This document shows positions 41,402 to 50,096 of a stretch of DNA of 64,000 nucleotides, piece after piece (the first letter of the stretch is position 1; every line of letters starts with the position of its first letter). Below the pieces are notes generated by a model. The model did not search any database, was not told the origin of the DNA, and saw only the letters and a program-made list of their open reading frames with translations. Source of the DNA: an uncultured Eubacterium sp. Lineage in GTDB: Bacteria; Bacillota; Clostridia; Lachnospirales; Lachnospiraceae. The DNA is taken from assembly GCA_934320655.1 (NCBI GenBank), contig CAKRFN010000001.1, forward strand, positions 1 through 64,000, in the 5' to 3' direction. The position numbers were made by a program, and so were the translations under genes.

Positions 41402-41436
41402 AAATGACAAAATCTGCATCGCATCAGCGGTATAAT
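41402..41436 (+). promoter_or_regulatory. Candidate Spo0A-controlled spoIIG promoter
   Basis: TATAAT at 41431-41436 has no -35 at 17 bases; the nearest match is ATGACA (41404-41409) at 21 bases. In Bacillus the spoIIG promoter is known for an abnormally long (22-base) spacer with a Spo0A box over the -35. Here AAATGACAAAA (41402-41412), inverse TTTTGTCATTT, partially matches the Spo0A box TTTGTCGAA and covers the -35. Confidence 0.5.
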
Positions 41437-41471
41437 CATTTTTATCAAAGCAACGGGGAGGGAATGCATAT

Positions 41472-42263
41472 GTGGAGCTGACAGTTTACATAGATGTCCT
41501 GTGGCTGCGCACGTTTTTTGTCGAGCTGCAGGTCTGTTTGTTTGTCAATCTGTGGATGAAACGGGAGAGTCCCGTGATACATATTTTATGGGTGAATGCG
41601 GTGGCTGCTGCGGTGCAGATTCTGCTGTTTGTGATCGCCGGATACGGGGCGGTCGTTATGGCTGGCGGTCTGCTGCTGCGTGCGTTTGTGATTCTGGTGT
41701 TGTTCCGCCCGCAGACACCCGCTGTATTTTTGCGGCTTTTTTTATGGGGAATGGCGGCGACCGTCGTCGCCGGAGGGATTTTTGGCATTGCACAGGCGCA
41801 TCTGCCGAAGGGCTGCTGGTTTGCCGCGGGGTGTATCGTGTCCGCGTGCAGTCTGTTGGTTTCACTGGTGTTGGAGGAGCGGCGGATGGTACATGATGGC
41901 AGGCTGTACCGTATGACGCTGCATCAGGGGGAAAACTCGGTAGAAGTCATGGGGTTGTATGATACGGGCAACCGCCTGAGTGACCCGTATGTCCATGCGC
42001 CGGTGTATATACTGGCACAGCAGGAGTACCGTCAACTCGTGGGAGACGAACCGGCGGCGCGTTTTATTCCGTTTGTGACCGTCGGTGCAGGAAACCGTTT
42101 GATGGAGGTCACAACGGTGGATGCGCTGGAATGGAAGGGTGGCAGACAGGCGAAGGTTGTGGTCGGCAGGGCGGATCAGGAGGTCTTTGAAGGAAAAGAT
42201 TACCGGATGATTCTGCCGGCGGCGTTTAACGATTGTTTGAAAGGAGACAACGGATGTACATAA
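41472..42263 (+). CDS. spoIIGA: Sigma-E processing peptidase SpoIIGA
   Basis: The 263-residue protein begins at GTG 41472 (CGGGGAGGG upstream; the ATGs nearby are out of frame). The N-terminal half has about five membrane helices starting TVYIDVLWLRTFFVELQVCL. The C-terminal half is an aspartic-protease-like domain with the catalytic DTG in GLYDTGNRLSDPY (Asp ~164). It cleaves the pro-sequence from pro-sigma-E in the mother cell after activation by SpoIIR. It overlaps sigE by 10 bases, as in other spore formers. Confidence 0.93.
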   Translation: MELTVYIDVLWLRTFFVELQVCLFVNLWMKRESPVIHILWVNAVAAAVQILLFVIAGYGAVVMAGGLLLRAFVILVLFRPQTPAVFLRLFLWGMAATVVAGGIFGIAQAHLPKGCWFAAGCIVSACSLLVSLVLEERRMVHDGRLYRMTLHQGENSVEVMGLYDTGNRLSDPYVHAPVYILAQQEYRQLVGDEPAARFIPFVTVGAGNRLMEVTTVDALEWKGGRQAKVVVGRADQEVFEGKDYRMILPAAFNDCLKGDNGCT

Positions 42264-42991
42264 AAATCAATGTACCGAATCGCTTTCAACTAAAGATGAT
42301 ACCAACACTATATACCATGCTGTTTCGCAGGGAACGGGAGATTCACTATATCGGGGGTGCGGAGGTACTGCCGCCGCCGCTTGAGGCGGAGCGGGAGCGC
42401 GAATGCATCCTGCTCATGGGGGATAACTGCGCGGAGGCGCGCAAGGAGCTGATCGAGCACAATCTGCGGCTTGTTGTCTATATTGCAAAAAAATTCGACA
42501 ACACGGGTGTCGGCGTGGAGGATCTGATCTCGATCGGAACGATCGGGCTGATCAAAGCGATCAATACGTTTGATCCGGATAAAAAGATCAAGCTCGCGAC
42601 CTATGCCTCCCGCTGCATCGAAAATGAGATACTCATGTATCTGCGGCGCAACAGCAAGACACGCATGGAGGTGTCGATCGATGAGCCGTTAAATGTGGAC
42701 TGGGATGGAAATGAACTGCTGTTATCGGATATTTTAGGAACCGATGAGGATGTGATCTCAAAGGACATCGAAAATGAGGTCGAAAAAAAGCTGCTCGGCA
42801 ATGCAATCCAACATCTGTCAGACCGCGAGCGTCAGATCGTGGAGCTGCGCTTCGGGCTGAACCAGCCGGATGGAAGGGAGCTGACGCAAAAGGAAGTTGC
42901 CGATACGCTCGGTATCTCACAGTCCTATATTTCAAGACTGGAAAAAAAGATCATGAAACGACTGAAAAAAGAGATAATTCGCTTTGAATAA
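42254..42991 (+). CDS. sigE: RNA polymerase sporulation sigma factor SigE
   Basis: The protein has 245 residues from ATG 42254. The first ~25 residues (NVPNRFQLKMIPTLYTMLFR) correspond to the pro-sequence removed by SpoIIGA. Region 2 has LIEHNLRLVVYIAKKFDNTG and LISIGTIGLIKAINTFDPDK with KIKLATYASRCIENEIL. Region 4 has LSDRERQIVELRFGLN and LTQKEVADTLGISQSYISRL. It directs early mother-cell gene expression during sporulation. Its gene overlaps spoIIGA; sigG, usually next, is displaced and inverted here. Confidence 0.96.
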   Translation: MYIKINVPNRFQLKMIPTLYTMLFRREREIHYIGGAEVLPPPLEAERERECILLMGDNCAEARKELIEHNLRLVVYIAKKFDNTGVGVEDLISIGTIGLIKAINTFDPDKKIKLATYASRCIENEILMYLRRNSKTRMEVSIDEPLNVDWDGNELLLSDILGTDEDVISKDIENEVEKKLLGNAIQHLSDRERQIVELRFGLNQPDGRELTQKEVADTLGISQSYISRLEKKIMKRLKKEIIRFE

Positions 42992-43011
42992 TCAGAAAAA
43001 AGTGATAAAAT
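42984..43011 (+). promoter_or_regulatory. Possible promoter of the beta-CASP hydrolase gene
   Basis: TTGAAT (42984-42989), 16-base spacer, TAAAAT (43006-43011), at the very end of sigE and ~70 bases before the next start codon. Confidence 0.45.
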
Positions 43012-43081
43012 AATACAAAAGAGTGAGTTTTCGGAAATGAGCAAAAGAGCTTGATAAAAAAGCGTAAAGGAGATGGGTATT

Positions 43082-44689
43082 ATGTTATTGGAATTTTTGG
43101 GTGCGGCCCATGAGGTGACCGGCAGTTGTCATTTTTTGCAATATGAAGATAAGCATCTGCTCGTGGATTGTGGTATGGAGCAGGGACCGGATTTATATGT
43201 AAATCAGGAGATTCCGGTCAATGCGGCGGCGATCGATACCGTGCTCGTGACGCACGCGCATATCGACCATTCCGGTCTGCTGCCGTTATTGTATGCACAT
43301 GGATTCAGAGGGCGTATTTACTGCACGCAGGCGACGTATGAGTTGTGTGTGATCATGCTAAAGGATTCCGCACACATTCAGGAGTTTGAGGCAGAGTGGC
43401 GCAACCGTAAGGCGAAGCGTTCCGGTGGCGCACAAATTGAGCCGTTGTATACGATGGAGGATGTGCAAGGGGTATTAAACCTGTTTACACCGTGTATCTA
43501 CGGTGAGACCGTACAGGTCGACGATGCGTTAAAGATCCGGTTTGTGGATGCGGGGCATCTGCTCGGTTCGTCTTCGATTGAGCTTTGGGTGACGGAAAAA
43601 GAAAAAGAGGTCAAACTCGTATTCTCCGGTGATATCGGACAGGGCAACAAGCCGCTTATCAAGTCCCCGACATTTTTAGAGGAAGCGGACTATGTCATCA
43701 TGGAGTCTACCTATGGGGATCGCGAACACAATCTGCCGGTAGACTATGCAACCGAGCTGGCAGAGGTCATCAAGCGCACCTTTATCCGCGGCGGCAATCT
43801 GGTCATTCCGGCATTTTCCGTCGGGCGTACACAGGAGATGCTCTATTTCCTGCGCCGGATCAAGACAGAGCATCTGCTTCCGGAATTTGAAGATTTTGAG
43901 GTATATATCGACAGCCCGTTAGCGATCGAGGCAACCAATGTATTTCACAAAAACGTGCGCGAATGCTTTAGTGACGAGGCACTTGAACTGGTAGAAAAGG
44001 GGATTAACCCGATCCAGTTTCCGGGACTCAAAACCGCGGTAGACAGCAATGCCAGCAAGCAGATCAATTTTTTAAAGAAACCGGTCGTGATTATTTCCGC
44101 ATCCGGTATGTGTGAGGCGGGACGCATCCGCCACCACTTAAAGCATAACCTGTGGAGGGATGATTCGACGATTCTGTTTGTAGGTTATCAGGTGCCCGGT
44201 ACGCTCGGTCACGCGCTCTTGAACGGTGCCAAGGAGGTCAAACTGTTCGGAGAGATGATCGAGGTGCGTGCGGAGATTGTTAATCTGCCCGGCATCAGCG
44301 GCCACGCAGACCGCACGAAGCTGACCGAGTGGGCGGCAGCGTTTCAAAAGCATCCGCCGAAACGCGTATTTATCGTCCACGGCGACGACAAGGTGACAGA
44401 CGAATTCGCGCTGCATCTGCATAAGGAGCTTGGCTATGAGGCGGTCGCACCGTACAGCGGCGATATTTATGACCTGTTCACGAATGCCTGTATCAAACAG
44501 GGCAGCCGCATGATGCTGCCGAAAAAGACGAAGAATTCCAGCAAGGCATCCAGCAATGTATTTGCCAGACTGCTTGCGGCAGGTCAGAGGCTGCTCGCGG
44601 TCATCAACAAGAGCGAGGGATTGCCGAACAAAGAGCTGGCGCGTTTTGCCGATCAGATCAATTCGCTCTGCGACAAATGGGACCGCTAG
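43082..44689 (+). CDS. Beta-CASP metallo-beta-lactamase-fold RNase-like protein
   Basis: The protein has 535 residues from ATG 43082, because AAAGGAG lies 8 bases before it and overlaps the ATG at 43073. Metal ligands are THAHIDHSG (HxHxDH), AGHLLGS and SGDIGQ. The beta-CASP domain carries YIDSPLAIEATNVFHKN, then the RNA-specificity segment SGMCEAGRIRHHLKHNLW with LPGISGHADRTKL and FIVHGDD. The group contains CPSF-like RNases, so RNA cleavage is likely. The C-terminal ~60 residues are basic and extra. It sits between sigE and sigG, an unusual insertion. Confidence 0.88.
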   Translation: MLLEFLGAAHEVTGSCHFLQYEDKHLLVDCGMEQGPDLYVNQEIPVNAAAIDTVLVTHAHIDHSGLLPLLYAHGFRGRIYCTQATYELCVIMLKDSAHIQEFEAEWRNRKAKRSGGAQIEPLYTMEDVQGVLNLFTPCIYGETVQVDDALKIRFVDAGHLLGSSSIELWVTEKEKEVKLVFSGDIGQGNKPLIKSPTFLEEADYVIMESTYGDREHNLPVDYATELAEVIKRTFIRGGNLVIPAFSVGRTQEMLYFLRRIKTEHLLPEFEDFEVYIDSPLAIEATNVFHKNVRECFSDEALELVEKGINPIQFPGLKTAVDSNASKQINFLKKPVVIISASGMCEAGRIRHHLKHNLWRDDSTILFVGYQVPGTLGHALLNGAKEVKLFGEMIEVRAEIVNLPGISGHADRTKLTEWAAAFQKHPPKRVFIVHGDDKVTDEFALHLHKELGYEAVAPYSGDIYDLFTNACIKQGSRMMLPKKTKNSSKASSNVFARLLAAGQRLLAVINKSEGLPNKELARFADQINSLCDKWDR

Positions 44690-44702
44690 TGTGGTTATGA
44701 TT

Positions 44703-45479
44703 TTATTTTAGATAGTTTTTCATATGGTTGAGGGCAGATTTTTCGAGTCTGGATACCTGTGCCTGTGAGATATGGATCTCCTGCGCGACCTCCATCTGGG
44801 TCTTGCCCTCAAAAAAACGCAGCTTTATGATATAGTTTTCCCGCTCGCCGAGCCGCTCCATTGCATCAGACAACGAGAGCGACTCGATCCAGCGGGATTC
44901 TTTATTTTTCTTGTCGGCGATCTGATCCATGACATAGAGCGTGTCGCCGCCGTCGGTGTAGACCGGGTCGTAGAGGCTGACCGGACTCTGGATCGCATCG
45001 AGTGCATAGACGATCTCCTCCTTGGTAAGCCCTGATTCAGCGGCAATCTCCTCGATCGTGGGCTCCTCCTGCGTGCGGTTCATGAGCTGTTCCTTGGCAT
45101 GGATCGCTTTGTAGGCGGTATCGCGCAGCGAGCGTGAGACACGGATACTGCTGTTGTCACGCAGATACCGGCGCACTTCGCCGATGATCATTGGCACAGC
45201 GTAGGTCGAAAATTTGACACCGAGCGTCGGGTCAAAGTTATCGATTGATTTCATGAGTCCGATGCAGCCGATCTGAAACAGGTCATCGATGTTGTCCGTG
45301 TGACCGGAGAAACGCCGGATGATTGAGAGTACCAGACGCAGGTTTCCTTTGATATATTCTTCTCTTGCGAGCGGATCGCCTTCACGGATGCGCGCGAATA
45401 AGGCATCCTTTTCATCTTCCTTGAGTATGGGGAGTTTGGCGGTATTGACACCGCAGATCTCGACTTTGTATGCAGACAT
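44703..45479 (-). CDS. sigG: RNA polymerase sporulation sigma factor SigG
   Basis: The 258-residue protein is on the minus strand. It begins KVEICGVNTAKLPILKEDEK, the hallmark N-terminus of SigG. Region 2 is GNLRLVLSIIRRFSGHTDNI then DDLFQIGCIGLMKSIDNFDP with KFSTYAVPMIIGEVRRYLRD. Region 4 is RENYIIKLRFFEGKTQMEVA then EIHISQAQVSRLEKSALNHM. It drives late forespore transcription. In most spore formers sigG is co-directional with spoIIGA-sigE; here it is inverted and separated by the beta-CASP gene. Confidence 0.96.
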   Translation of the reverse strand: MSAYKVEICGVNTAKLPILKEDEKDALFARIREGDPLAREEYIKGNLRLVLSIIRRFSGHTDNIDDLFQIGCIGLMKSIDNFDPTLGVKFSTYAVPMIIGEVRRYLRDNSSIRVSRSLRDTAYKAIHAKEQLMNRTQEEPTIEEIAAESGLTKEEIVYALDAIQSPVSLYDPVYTDGGDTLYVMDQIADKKNKESRWIESLSLSDAMERLGERENYIIKLRFFEGKTQMEVAQEIHISQAQVSRLEKSALNHMKNYLK

Positions 45480-45554
45480 GAGGATATCCTCCGAAACGTT
45501 ATTCTGATTTGAGCGACCGGTTGGGTGGCTCCATGCGTATGCATTTGTTACTAT

Positions 45555-45584
45555 CAGTGTGTACGTCTGGCAAAAAAATATTCA
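45555..45584 (-). promoter_or_regulatory. Candidate sigma-G/sigma-F-type promoter of sigG
   Basis: On the minus strand TGAATA (45584-45579) is followed after 17 bases by CACACTG (45561-45555), five of seven matches to the sigma-G -10 CATACTA. It lies ~75 bases before the sigG start codon. sigG genes are read by sigma-F and sigma-G in Bacillus. Confidence 0.4.
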
Positions 45585-45612
45585 CATCGGGTGTCATTTG
45601 CGCAGCTTGCGG

Positions 45613-45641
45613 TTGAATTATTTTTACGCATCATATATAAT
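45613..45641 (+). promoter_or_regulatory. Sigma-A promoter adjoining the coiled-coil gene
   Basis: TTGAAT (45613-45618), 17-base spacer, perfect TATAAT (45636-45641). The expected start of transcription (~45648) coincides with the ATG at 45649. Confidence 0.7.
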
Positions 45642-45648
45642 AGGTGGC

Positions 45649-46092
45649 ATGAAAGATTTGATTAAAGAACGCGATGAAAAAGAAAAAATGGAGCACAGTA
45701 TTATAAAGTGGTGGAATGTGCATTATATGACACCGGAGGAACTGCGTGCTGCGCAGCAGGAGGACGAGCTTTCGCAGGCAAAAAAATCCGCACAACAGGA
45801 GGGGTTTTCGGAGGAGGCGCATCAGTTGCGGATTGCAGAGGCAGAGCTGCATGCGGCGGAGGAGATCATCGAACGTCTGCAGCGTGAGGCGCAGGATGTC
45901 GAGAGCAGCAAGCGCAGGGAGATCGAGCGTATGCGGCAGGAGGTAGAGGCGAATGCTGCTGCCAGCGCACATGCAGATGCTCAGCAAACCGGTGAGACGG
46001 ATACGACGGAGGATGAACAGATACAGGCGATTCTCGCGGAGAAGGACGACGCGCTGCGTGATCTGATCGAGCACACCGAGGAAGAGATGTAA
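45649..46092 (+). CDS. Charged coiled-coil protein, unknown
   Basis: The 147-residue soluble protein is read from ATG 45649. The sequence is dominated by Glu, Gln, Arg and Ala, with a long predicted coiled coil (EELRAAQQEDELSQAKKSAQ to about residue 105, heptads rich in Leu/Ile/Ala). A small aromatic patch, IIKWWNVHYMTPEE, sits near the start. The C-terminal part is acidic. No known domain. The start is uncertain: the promoter -10 ends eight bases before the ATG, so the mRNA would be nearly leaderless, or translation starts at ATG 45688. A bidirectional hairpin follows. Confidence 0.6.
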   Translation: MKDLIKERDEKEKMEHSIIKWWNVHYMTPEELRAAQQEDELSQAKKSAQQEGFSEEAHQLRIAEAELHAAEEIIERLQREAQDVESSKRREIERMRQEVEANAAASAHADAQQTGETDTTEDEQIQAILAEKDDALRDLIEHTEEEM

Positions 46093-46127
46093 CGGTCTGT
46101 AGTTACGGCGAAAAAGATAGAAAATAA

Positions 46128-46164
46128 GCAAAACAAAAAAACGCTATGCGTTTTTTTGTTTTGC
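46128..46164 (+). terminator. Bidirectional terminator, 17-bp perfect stem
   Basis: GCAAAACAAAAAAACGC (46128-46144) pairs perfectly with GCGTTTTTTTGTTTTGC (46148-46164) around TAT. It lies between the coiled-coil gene and argS; the T run inside the 3' arm can terminate. Confidence 0.75.
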
Positions 46165-46197
46165 CATGAAACATATACCAAAGGAAAGGAAACGGAT

Positions 46198-47985
46198 ATG
46201 AAGAAGTTATTAGACCAGATCACCCAGACAATGGAGGGCGCTTTTGAACAGCTCGGCTTTGACAAAAGCTATGCCCGTGTAACGGTTTCAAACCGACCCG
46301 ATCTCTGTGAGTTTCAGTGTAACGGAGCGATGGCACTCGCAAAACAGGCGAAGAAGGCTCCGATCGACATTGCGGAGCAGATCGCGGCGGCACTTGCCGG
46401 AAATGAATTGTTCGAGGAGGTGCAGGCTGTAAAACCCGGTTTTCTGAATCTGAAGCTGGCAAAGACATATCTGGCTGCCTATCTGAAGGAGATGGAGAAG
46501 GGTGCGTCGAACAGGCATTATGGATGTGAGCGTGTGGCGAAACCGCAGACGGTCATGATTGACTACGGCGGACCGAATGTGGCAAAGCCGCTGCATGTCG
46601 GACATCTGCGTTCCGCCGTGATCGGTGAGAGCATCAAGCGTATGGGTATTTTCCTCGGAAATACGATGATCGGTGATGTCCATCTTGGAGACTGGGGACT
46701 GCAGATGGGGCTGATCATCACGGAGCTGCGTGAGCGCAAGCCGGATCTGCCGTATTTTAACAATGCCTTTGCGGGAGAGTATCCGAAGGAGGCTCCTTTT
46801 ACGATTGCTGAGCTGGAGGAGATCTATCCGACTGCCAGCAAAAAGTCCAAAGAGGATGAAAAATATAAGGAACGCGCGATGCAGGCAACCTATGAACTGC
46901 AGCACGGCAACCGCGGATATCATGCACTCTGGCAGCATATTATCAAGGTATCTGTGACAGACTTAAAGAAAAACTATAAGAGACTGAATGTTTCATTTGA
47001 ATTATGGAAGGGCGAGAGCGATGCCCAGCCCTATATTCCGGAGATGGTGCGCCGCATGAAGGACGGCGGCTATGCGTATATCAGTGAGGGCGCGCTGGTT
47101 GTTGATGTCAAGGAGGAGACGGATACAAAGGAGATCCCGCCGTGTATGATTTTAAAATCAGACGGTGCATCCCTGTACAATACAACCGATCTGGCGACGA
47201 TCGTACAGCGTATGATATCTTACAATCCGAATGAGATCATTTATGTGGTGGACAAGCGGCAGGAGCTGTATTTTACGCAGGTATTCCGGTGCGCGAAAAA
47301 GACAGGCATCGTAAACGATGATACAAAGCTGTATTTCCTTGGCTTTGGCACGATGAACGGAAAGGACGGAAAGCCGTTCAAGACACGTGAGGGCGGCGTG
47401 ATGCGTCTGGAAACGCTGCTGACCGGCATCGAGGATAAGATGTATGAGAAGATCATGGCGAACCAGAACGAGAACCAGACGATGAGTGAGGAAGAGGCAC
47501 GTGAGGTCGCTGCACAGATTGCACTGTCAGCGGTCAAGTACGGAGATTTGTCTAATCAGGCATCCAAGGACTATATTTTTGATGTAGACCGCTTTACATC
47601 CTTTGAGGGAAATACGGGTCCGTATATTCTGTATACGATTGTGCGTATCAAGTCCATTTTAAATAAATATGTGCAGGCAGGACATTCCATTGAGGGGCTG
47701 TGTGTCGGCGAGGCGCATTCAGACAGCGAGAAAGCCTTGCAGCTAGAGCTTGCCAAATTTAACGGCGTGATCGAGTCGGCATTTGCGGAGCTCGCGCCGC
47801 ACAGAGTGTGCGCATACATTTATGACCTGGCAAATGCGCTCAACCATTTTTATCATGAGACCAAGATCCTTGCAGAGCCCGATGAGGCATTGCAGCAGGC
47901 GTATATTGCCTTGCTTGATCTGACACGTGGTGTGCTGGAGACCTGTATTGATGTGCTCGGCTTCTCCGCACCCGATAGAATGTAA
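46198..47985 (+). CDS. argS: Arginyl-tRNA synthetase
   Basis: The protein has 595 residues from ATG 46198 (AAAGGAAAC upstream); the longer frame begins in the terminator. It has the N-terminal Add-1 domain, the class I HIGH motif in GGPNVAKPLHVGHLRSAVIG (~residues 124-143), and FGTMNGKDGKPFKTREGGVM as the KMSK-equivalent region. The C-terminal anticodon-binding DALR domain includes VCAYIYDLANALNHFYHET. It charges tRNA-Arg. No T-box is visible in its leader, which is only ~35 bases after the hairpin. Confidence 0.97.
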   Translation: MKKLLDQITQTMEGAFEQLGFDKSYARVTVSNRPDLCEFQCNGAMALAKQAKKAPIDIAEQIAAALAGNELFEEVQAVKPGFLNLKLAKTYLAAYLKEMEKGASNRHYGCERVAKPQTVMIDYGGPNVAKPLHVGHLRSAVIGESIKRMGIFLGNTMIGDVHLGDWGLQMGLIITELRERKPDLPYFNNAFAGEYPKEAPFTIAELEEIYPTASKKSKEDEKYKERAMQATYELQHGNRGYHALWQHIIKVSVTDLKKNYKRLNVSFELWKGESDAQPYIPEMVRRMKDGGYAYISEGALVVDVKEETDTKEIPPCMILKSDGASLYNTTDLATIVQRMISYNPNEIIYVVDKRQELYFTQVFRCAKKTGIVNDDTKLYFLGFGTMNGKDGKPFKTREGGVMRLETLLTGIEDKMYEKIMANQNENQTMSEEEAREVAAQIALSAVKYGDLSNQASKDYIFDVDRFTSFEGNTGPYILYTIVRIKSILNKYVQAGHSIEGLCVGEAHSDSEKALQLELAKFNGVIESAFAELAPHRVCAYIYDLANALNHFYHETKILAEPDEALQQAYIALLDLTRGVLETCIDVLGFSAPDRM

Positions 47986-48031
47986 CATGTTGTTAGAAGT
48001 AAGTAACAGAATGTAGAAAGAAGGCATAACA

Positions 48032-49069
48032 ATGACAAAGATTGACATTGTATCCGGCTTTTTAGGTGCCGGAAAAACAACATTTATCAAAAAAATGATC
48101 GAGGAGGTTTTTGCCGGACAGAAGATCGTTTTGATTGAGAATGAATTTGGCGAGGTCGGTATTGACGGTGGATTTTTAAAGGATGCCGGTATTGAGATTA
48201 CAGAAATGAATTCCGGTTGTATCTGCTGTTCACTGGTCGGTGATTTCGGAAAGAACTTAAACGAAGTAATCGAAAAATTCCATCCCGACCGTATCTTAAT
48301 CGAGCCGTCCGGTGTCGGCAAGCTCTCGGATGTGATGAAGTCTGTCATAGATGTGGAAAAGACACACGATGTAGTATTGAACGGTCTGATTACTGTCGTC
48401 AATGCCACCAAAGCGAGCAAGCAGATGAAAGCATTCGGCGAATTTTTCAACAATCAGATCGAGTATGCGACGACCATTATTTTGAGCCGCACACAGAATG
48501 CGACACCGCAGCAGCTGGAGTTATGTGTCAAGCAGATGCAGCAGTTAAATGAGAAGGCTGCGATTATCACAACACCGTGGGATCAGATCTCCGGTGAGGC
48601 GATGCTGAAGGTGATCGAGGGACAGGACTCTCTGGAAATGAAGCTGATGGCAGAGGAGCACGCAAAGCACGAGCATCATGACCACGATCATGAGCACGAC
48701 CATGAACATGAACACGAGCATCACTATGATGAGAACGGGGTATGCTCCTGCGGACATCACCATGACCACGAGCACGGACATCACCATGCCGATGATGTAT
48801 TTACGAGCTGGGGCAAGGAGACACCGCATAAATATACAAAGACTGAGATTGAAAGTATCTTAAAGACGCTCAGCGACGACGAATTCTACGGCACGATCCT
48901 GCGTGCAAAGGGAATGGTCGAGAATGCAGAGGGCGGCTGGATCTATTTCGATATGGTTCCCGGTGAGTATGAGCTGCGCGAGGGCGATCCGGATTACACC
49001 GGCAGATTGTGTGTGATCGGCTGTGATCTGAAAGAGGACGAGTTGGAGAAACTGTTCCTGCTCGCATAG
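48032..49069 (+). CDS. G3E (CobW/P47K) GTPase with His-rich metal site
   Basis: The 345-residue protein has Walker A GFLGAGKTTFIKK near residue 10, the metal-binding GCICCSL (CxCC motif) near residue 66, IEPSGVGKLSDV and the NKTD-like SRTQNATP. A His/Asp/Glu-rich stretch occupies residues ~208-258, with runs such as HEHHDHDHEHDHEHEH and CSCGHHHDHEHGHHH. A CobW C-terminal domain follows. Such proteins are zinc (or cobalt, nickel) metallochaperones. It is followed by a second G3E-type gene 53 bases later. Confidence 0.92.
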   Translation: MTKIDIVSGFLGAGKTTFIKKMIEEVFAGQKIVLIENEFGEVGIDGGFLKDAGIEITEMNSGCICCSLVGDFGKNLNEVIEKFHPDRILIEPSGVGKLSDVMKSVIDVEKTHDVVLNGLITVVNATKASKQMKAFGEFFNNQIEYATTIILSRTQNATPQQLELCVKQMQQLNEKAAIITTPWDQISGEAMLKVIEGQDSLEMKLMAEEHAKHEHHDHDHEHDHEHEHEHHYDENGVCSCGHHHDHEHGHHHADDVFTSWGKETPHKYTKTEIESILKTLSDDEFYGTILRAKGMVENAEGGWIYFDMVPGEYELREGDPDYTGRLCVIGCDLKEDELEKLFLLA

Positions 49070-49122
49070 GCTGTCTGCTGTTTTAGATAAAATAAACAGC
49101 GATATAAGGAGATGTAACGAAT

Positions 49123-50070
49123 ATGCAAGAAATACCTGTATACCTGTTTACCGGATTTATGGACAGCGGAAAGACTTCGCTGATCTCGGAGACACTTTTT
49201 GAGAATGAATTCGGCAAAGATGCTAGAACACTCATCATTTTGTGCGAGGATGGGGATGTAGAGCTGGACGAGCAGAAACTGGCGGGCATCGATGCCAGCC
49301 TTGTCATGCTGGACGATGTGACGCAGATCACACGTGAAAAATTCCACGAGCTGCACAAAAAATACCATCCGGATCAGGTGTTCATTGAGTATAACGGTAC
49401 ATGGGAGCTGGCTCCGCTGTTGGAGCTGGACGCACCGGACGGCTGGACGATCGTACAGACGCTCACGACCGTGGATGCGACGACCTACGAGATGTACCTG
49501 AACAATATGCGCACGATGATGCTCGAGCAGTTTTTTATCTCGGATGTCGTGATCTTTAACCGCTGCGACGACGAGACACCAAAAGCGCGTTTCCGCCGCA
49601 GTGTCAAGGCGAAAAACCGCAAGGCGCAGATCGTATACGAACGCGCGGACGGTTCGCTGGATGAAAACTATGACGATGAGCTGCCCTACGATATCAATGC
49701 GGATTTCTTAGATATTTCCGACGCGGATTATGGCATTTTCTATCTGGATATTATGGACAATCCGAAAAAATATGTCGGAAAAAAGGTGAAGTATCTGGCA
49801 CTTGTCTATAAGCCGAAGGGCAAGCTCAAGAGCGATGTGTTTGTGCCCGGACGCTTTGCGATGACCTGTTGCGCAGAGGATATCCAGTTTGTCGGACTGA
49901 AATGCAAATATGAGAAAGCAAATACGATCGAACACCGCTCGTGGGTATGGGTGACGGCGGAGGTTGCGTATGAGTTCGCGATGGAATACAAGGGAAAAGG
50001 TCCCGTGCTGCATGCGATTGAAGTCGTACCCGCCGAAAAGCCGGAGGATGAGCTCGTTTATTTCTCATAA
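49123..50070 (+). CDS. Divergent G3E-like GTPase with TIGR03943-like C-terminus
   Basis: The 315-residue protein begins EIPVYLFTGFMDSGKTSLIS, a G3E Walker A, but the CxCC metal motif is missing (ILCEDGDVELDEQ in its place). VFIEYNGTWEL replaces the usual IEPSG. From ~residue 200 the sequence (YVGKKVKYLALVYKPKGKLK to WVWVTAEVAYEFAMEYKGKG) resembles the soluble domain of TIGR03943/YcgQ-type proteins that accompany YcgR permeases. This is a GTPase fused to a metal-permease-associated domain. Tandem with the His-rich G3E protein, it suggests a metal trafficking pair. No permease is nearby. Confidence 0.75.
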   Translation: MQEIPVYLFTGFMDSGKTSLISETLFENEFGKDARTLIILCEDGDVELDEQKLAGIDASLVMLDDVTQITREKFHELHKKYHPDQVFIEYNGTWELAPLLELDAPDGWTIVQTLTTVDATTYEMYLNNMRTMMLEQFFISDVVIFNRCDDETPKARFRRSVKAKNRKAQIVYERADGSLDENYDDELPYDINADFLDISDADYGIFYLDIMDNPKKYVGKKVKYLALVYKPKGKLKSDVFVPGRFAMTCCAEDIQFVGLKCKYEKANTIEHRSWVWVTAEVAYEFAMEYKGKGPVLHAIEVVPAEKPEDELVYFS

Positions 50071-50096
50071 TTTCATGATTTCCGGGAGGAGAACAT

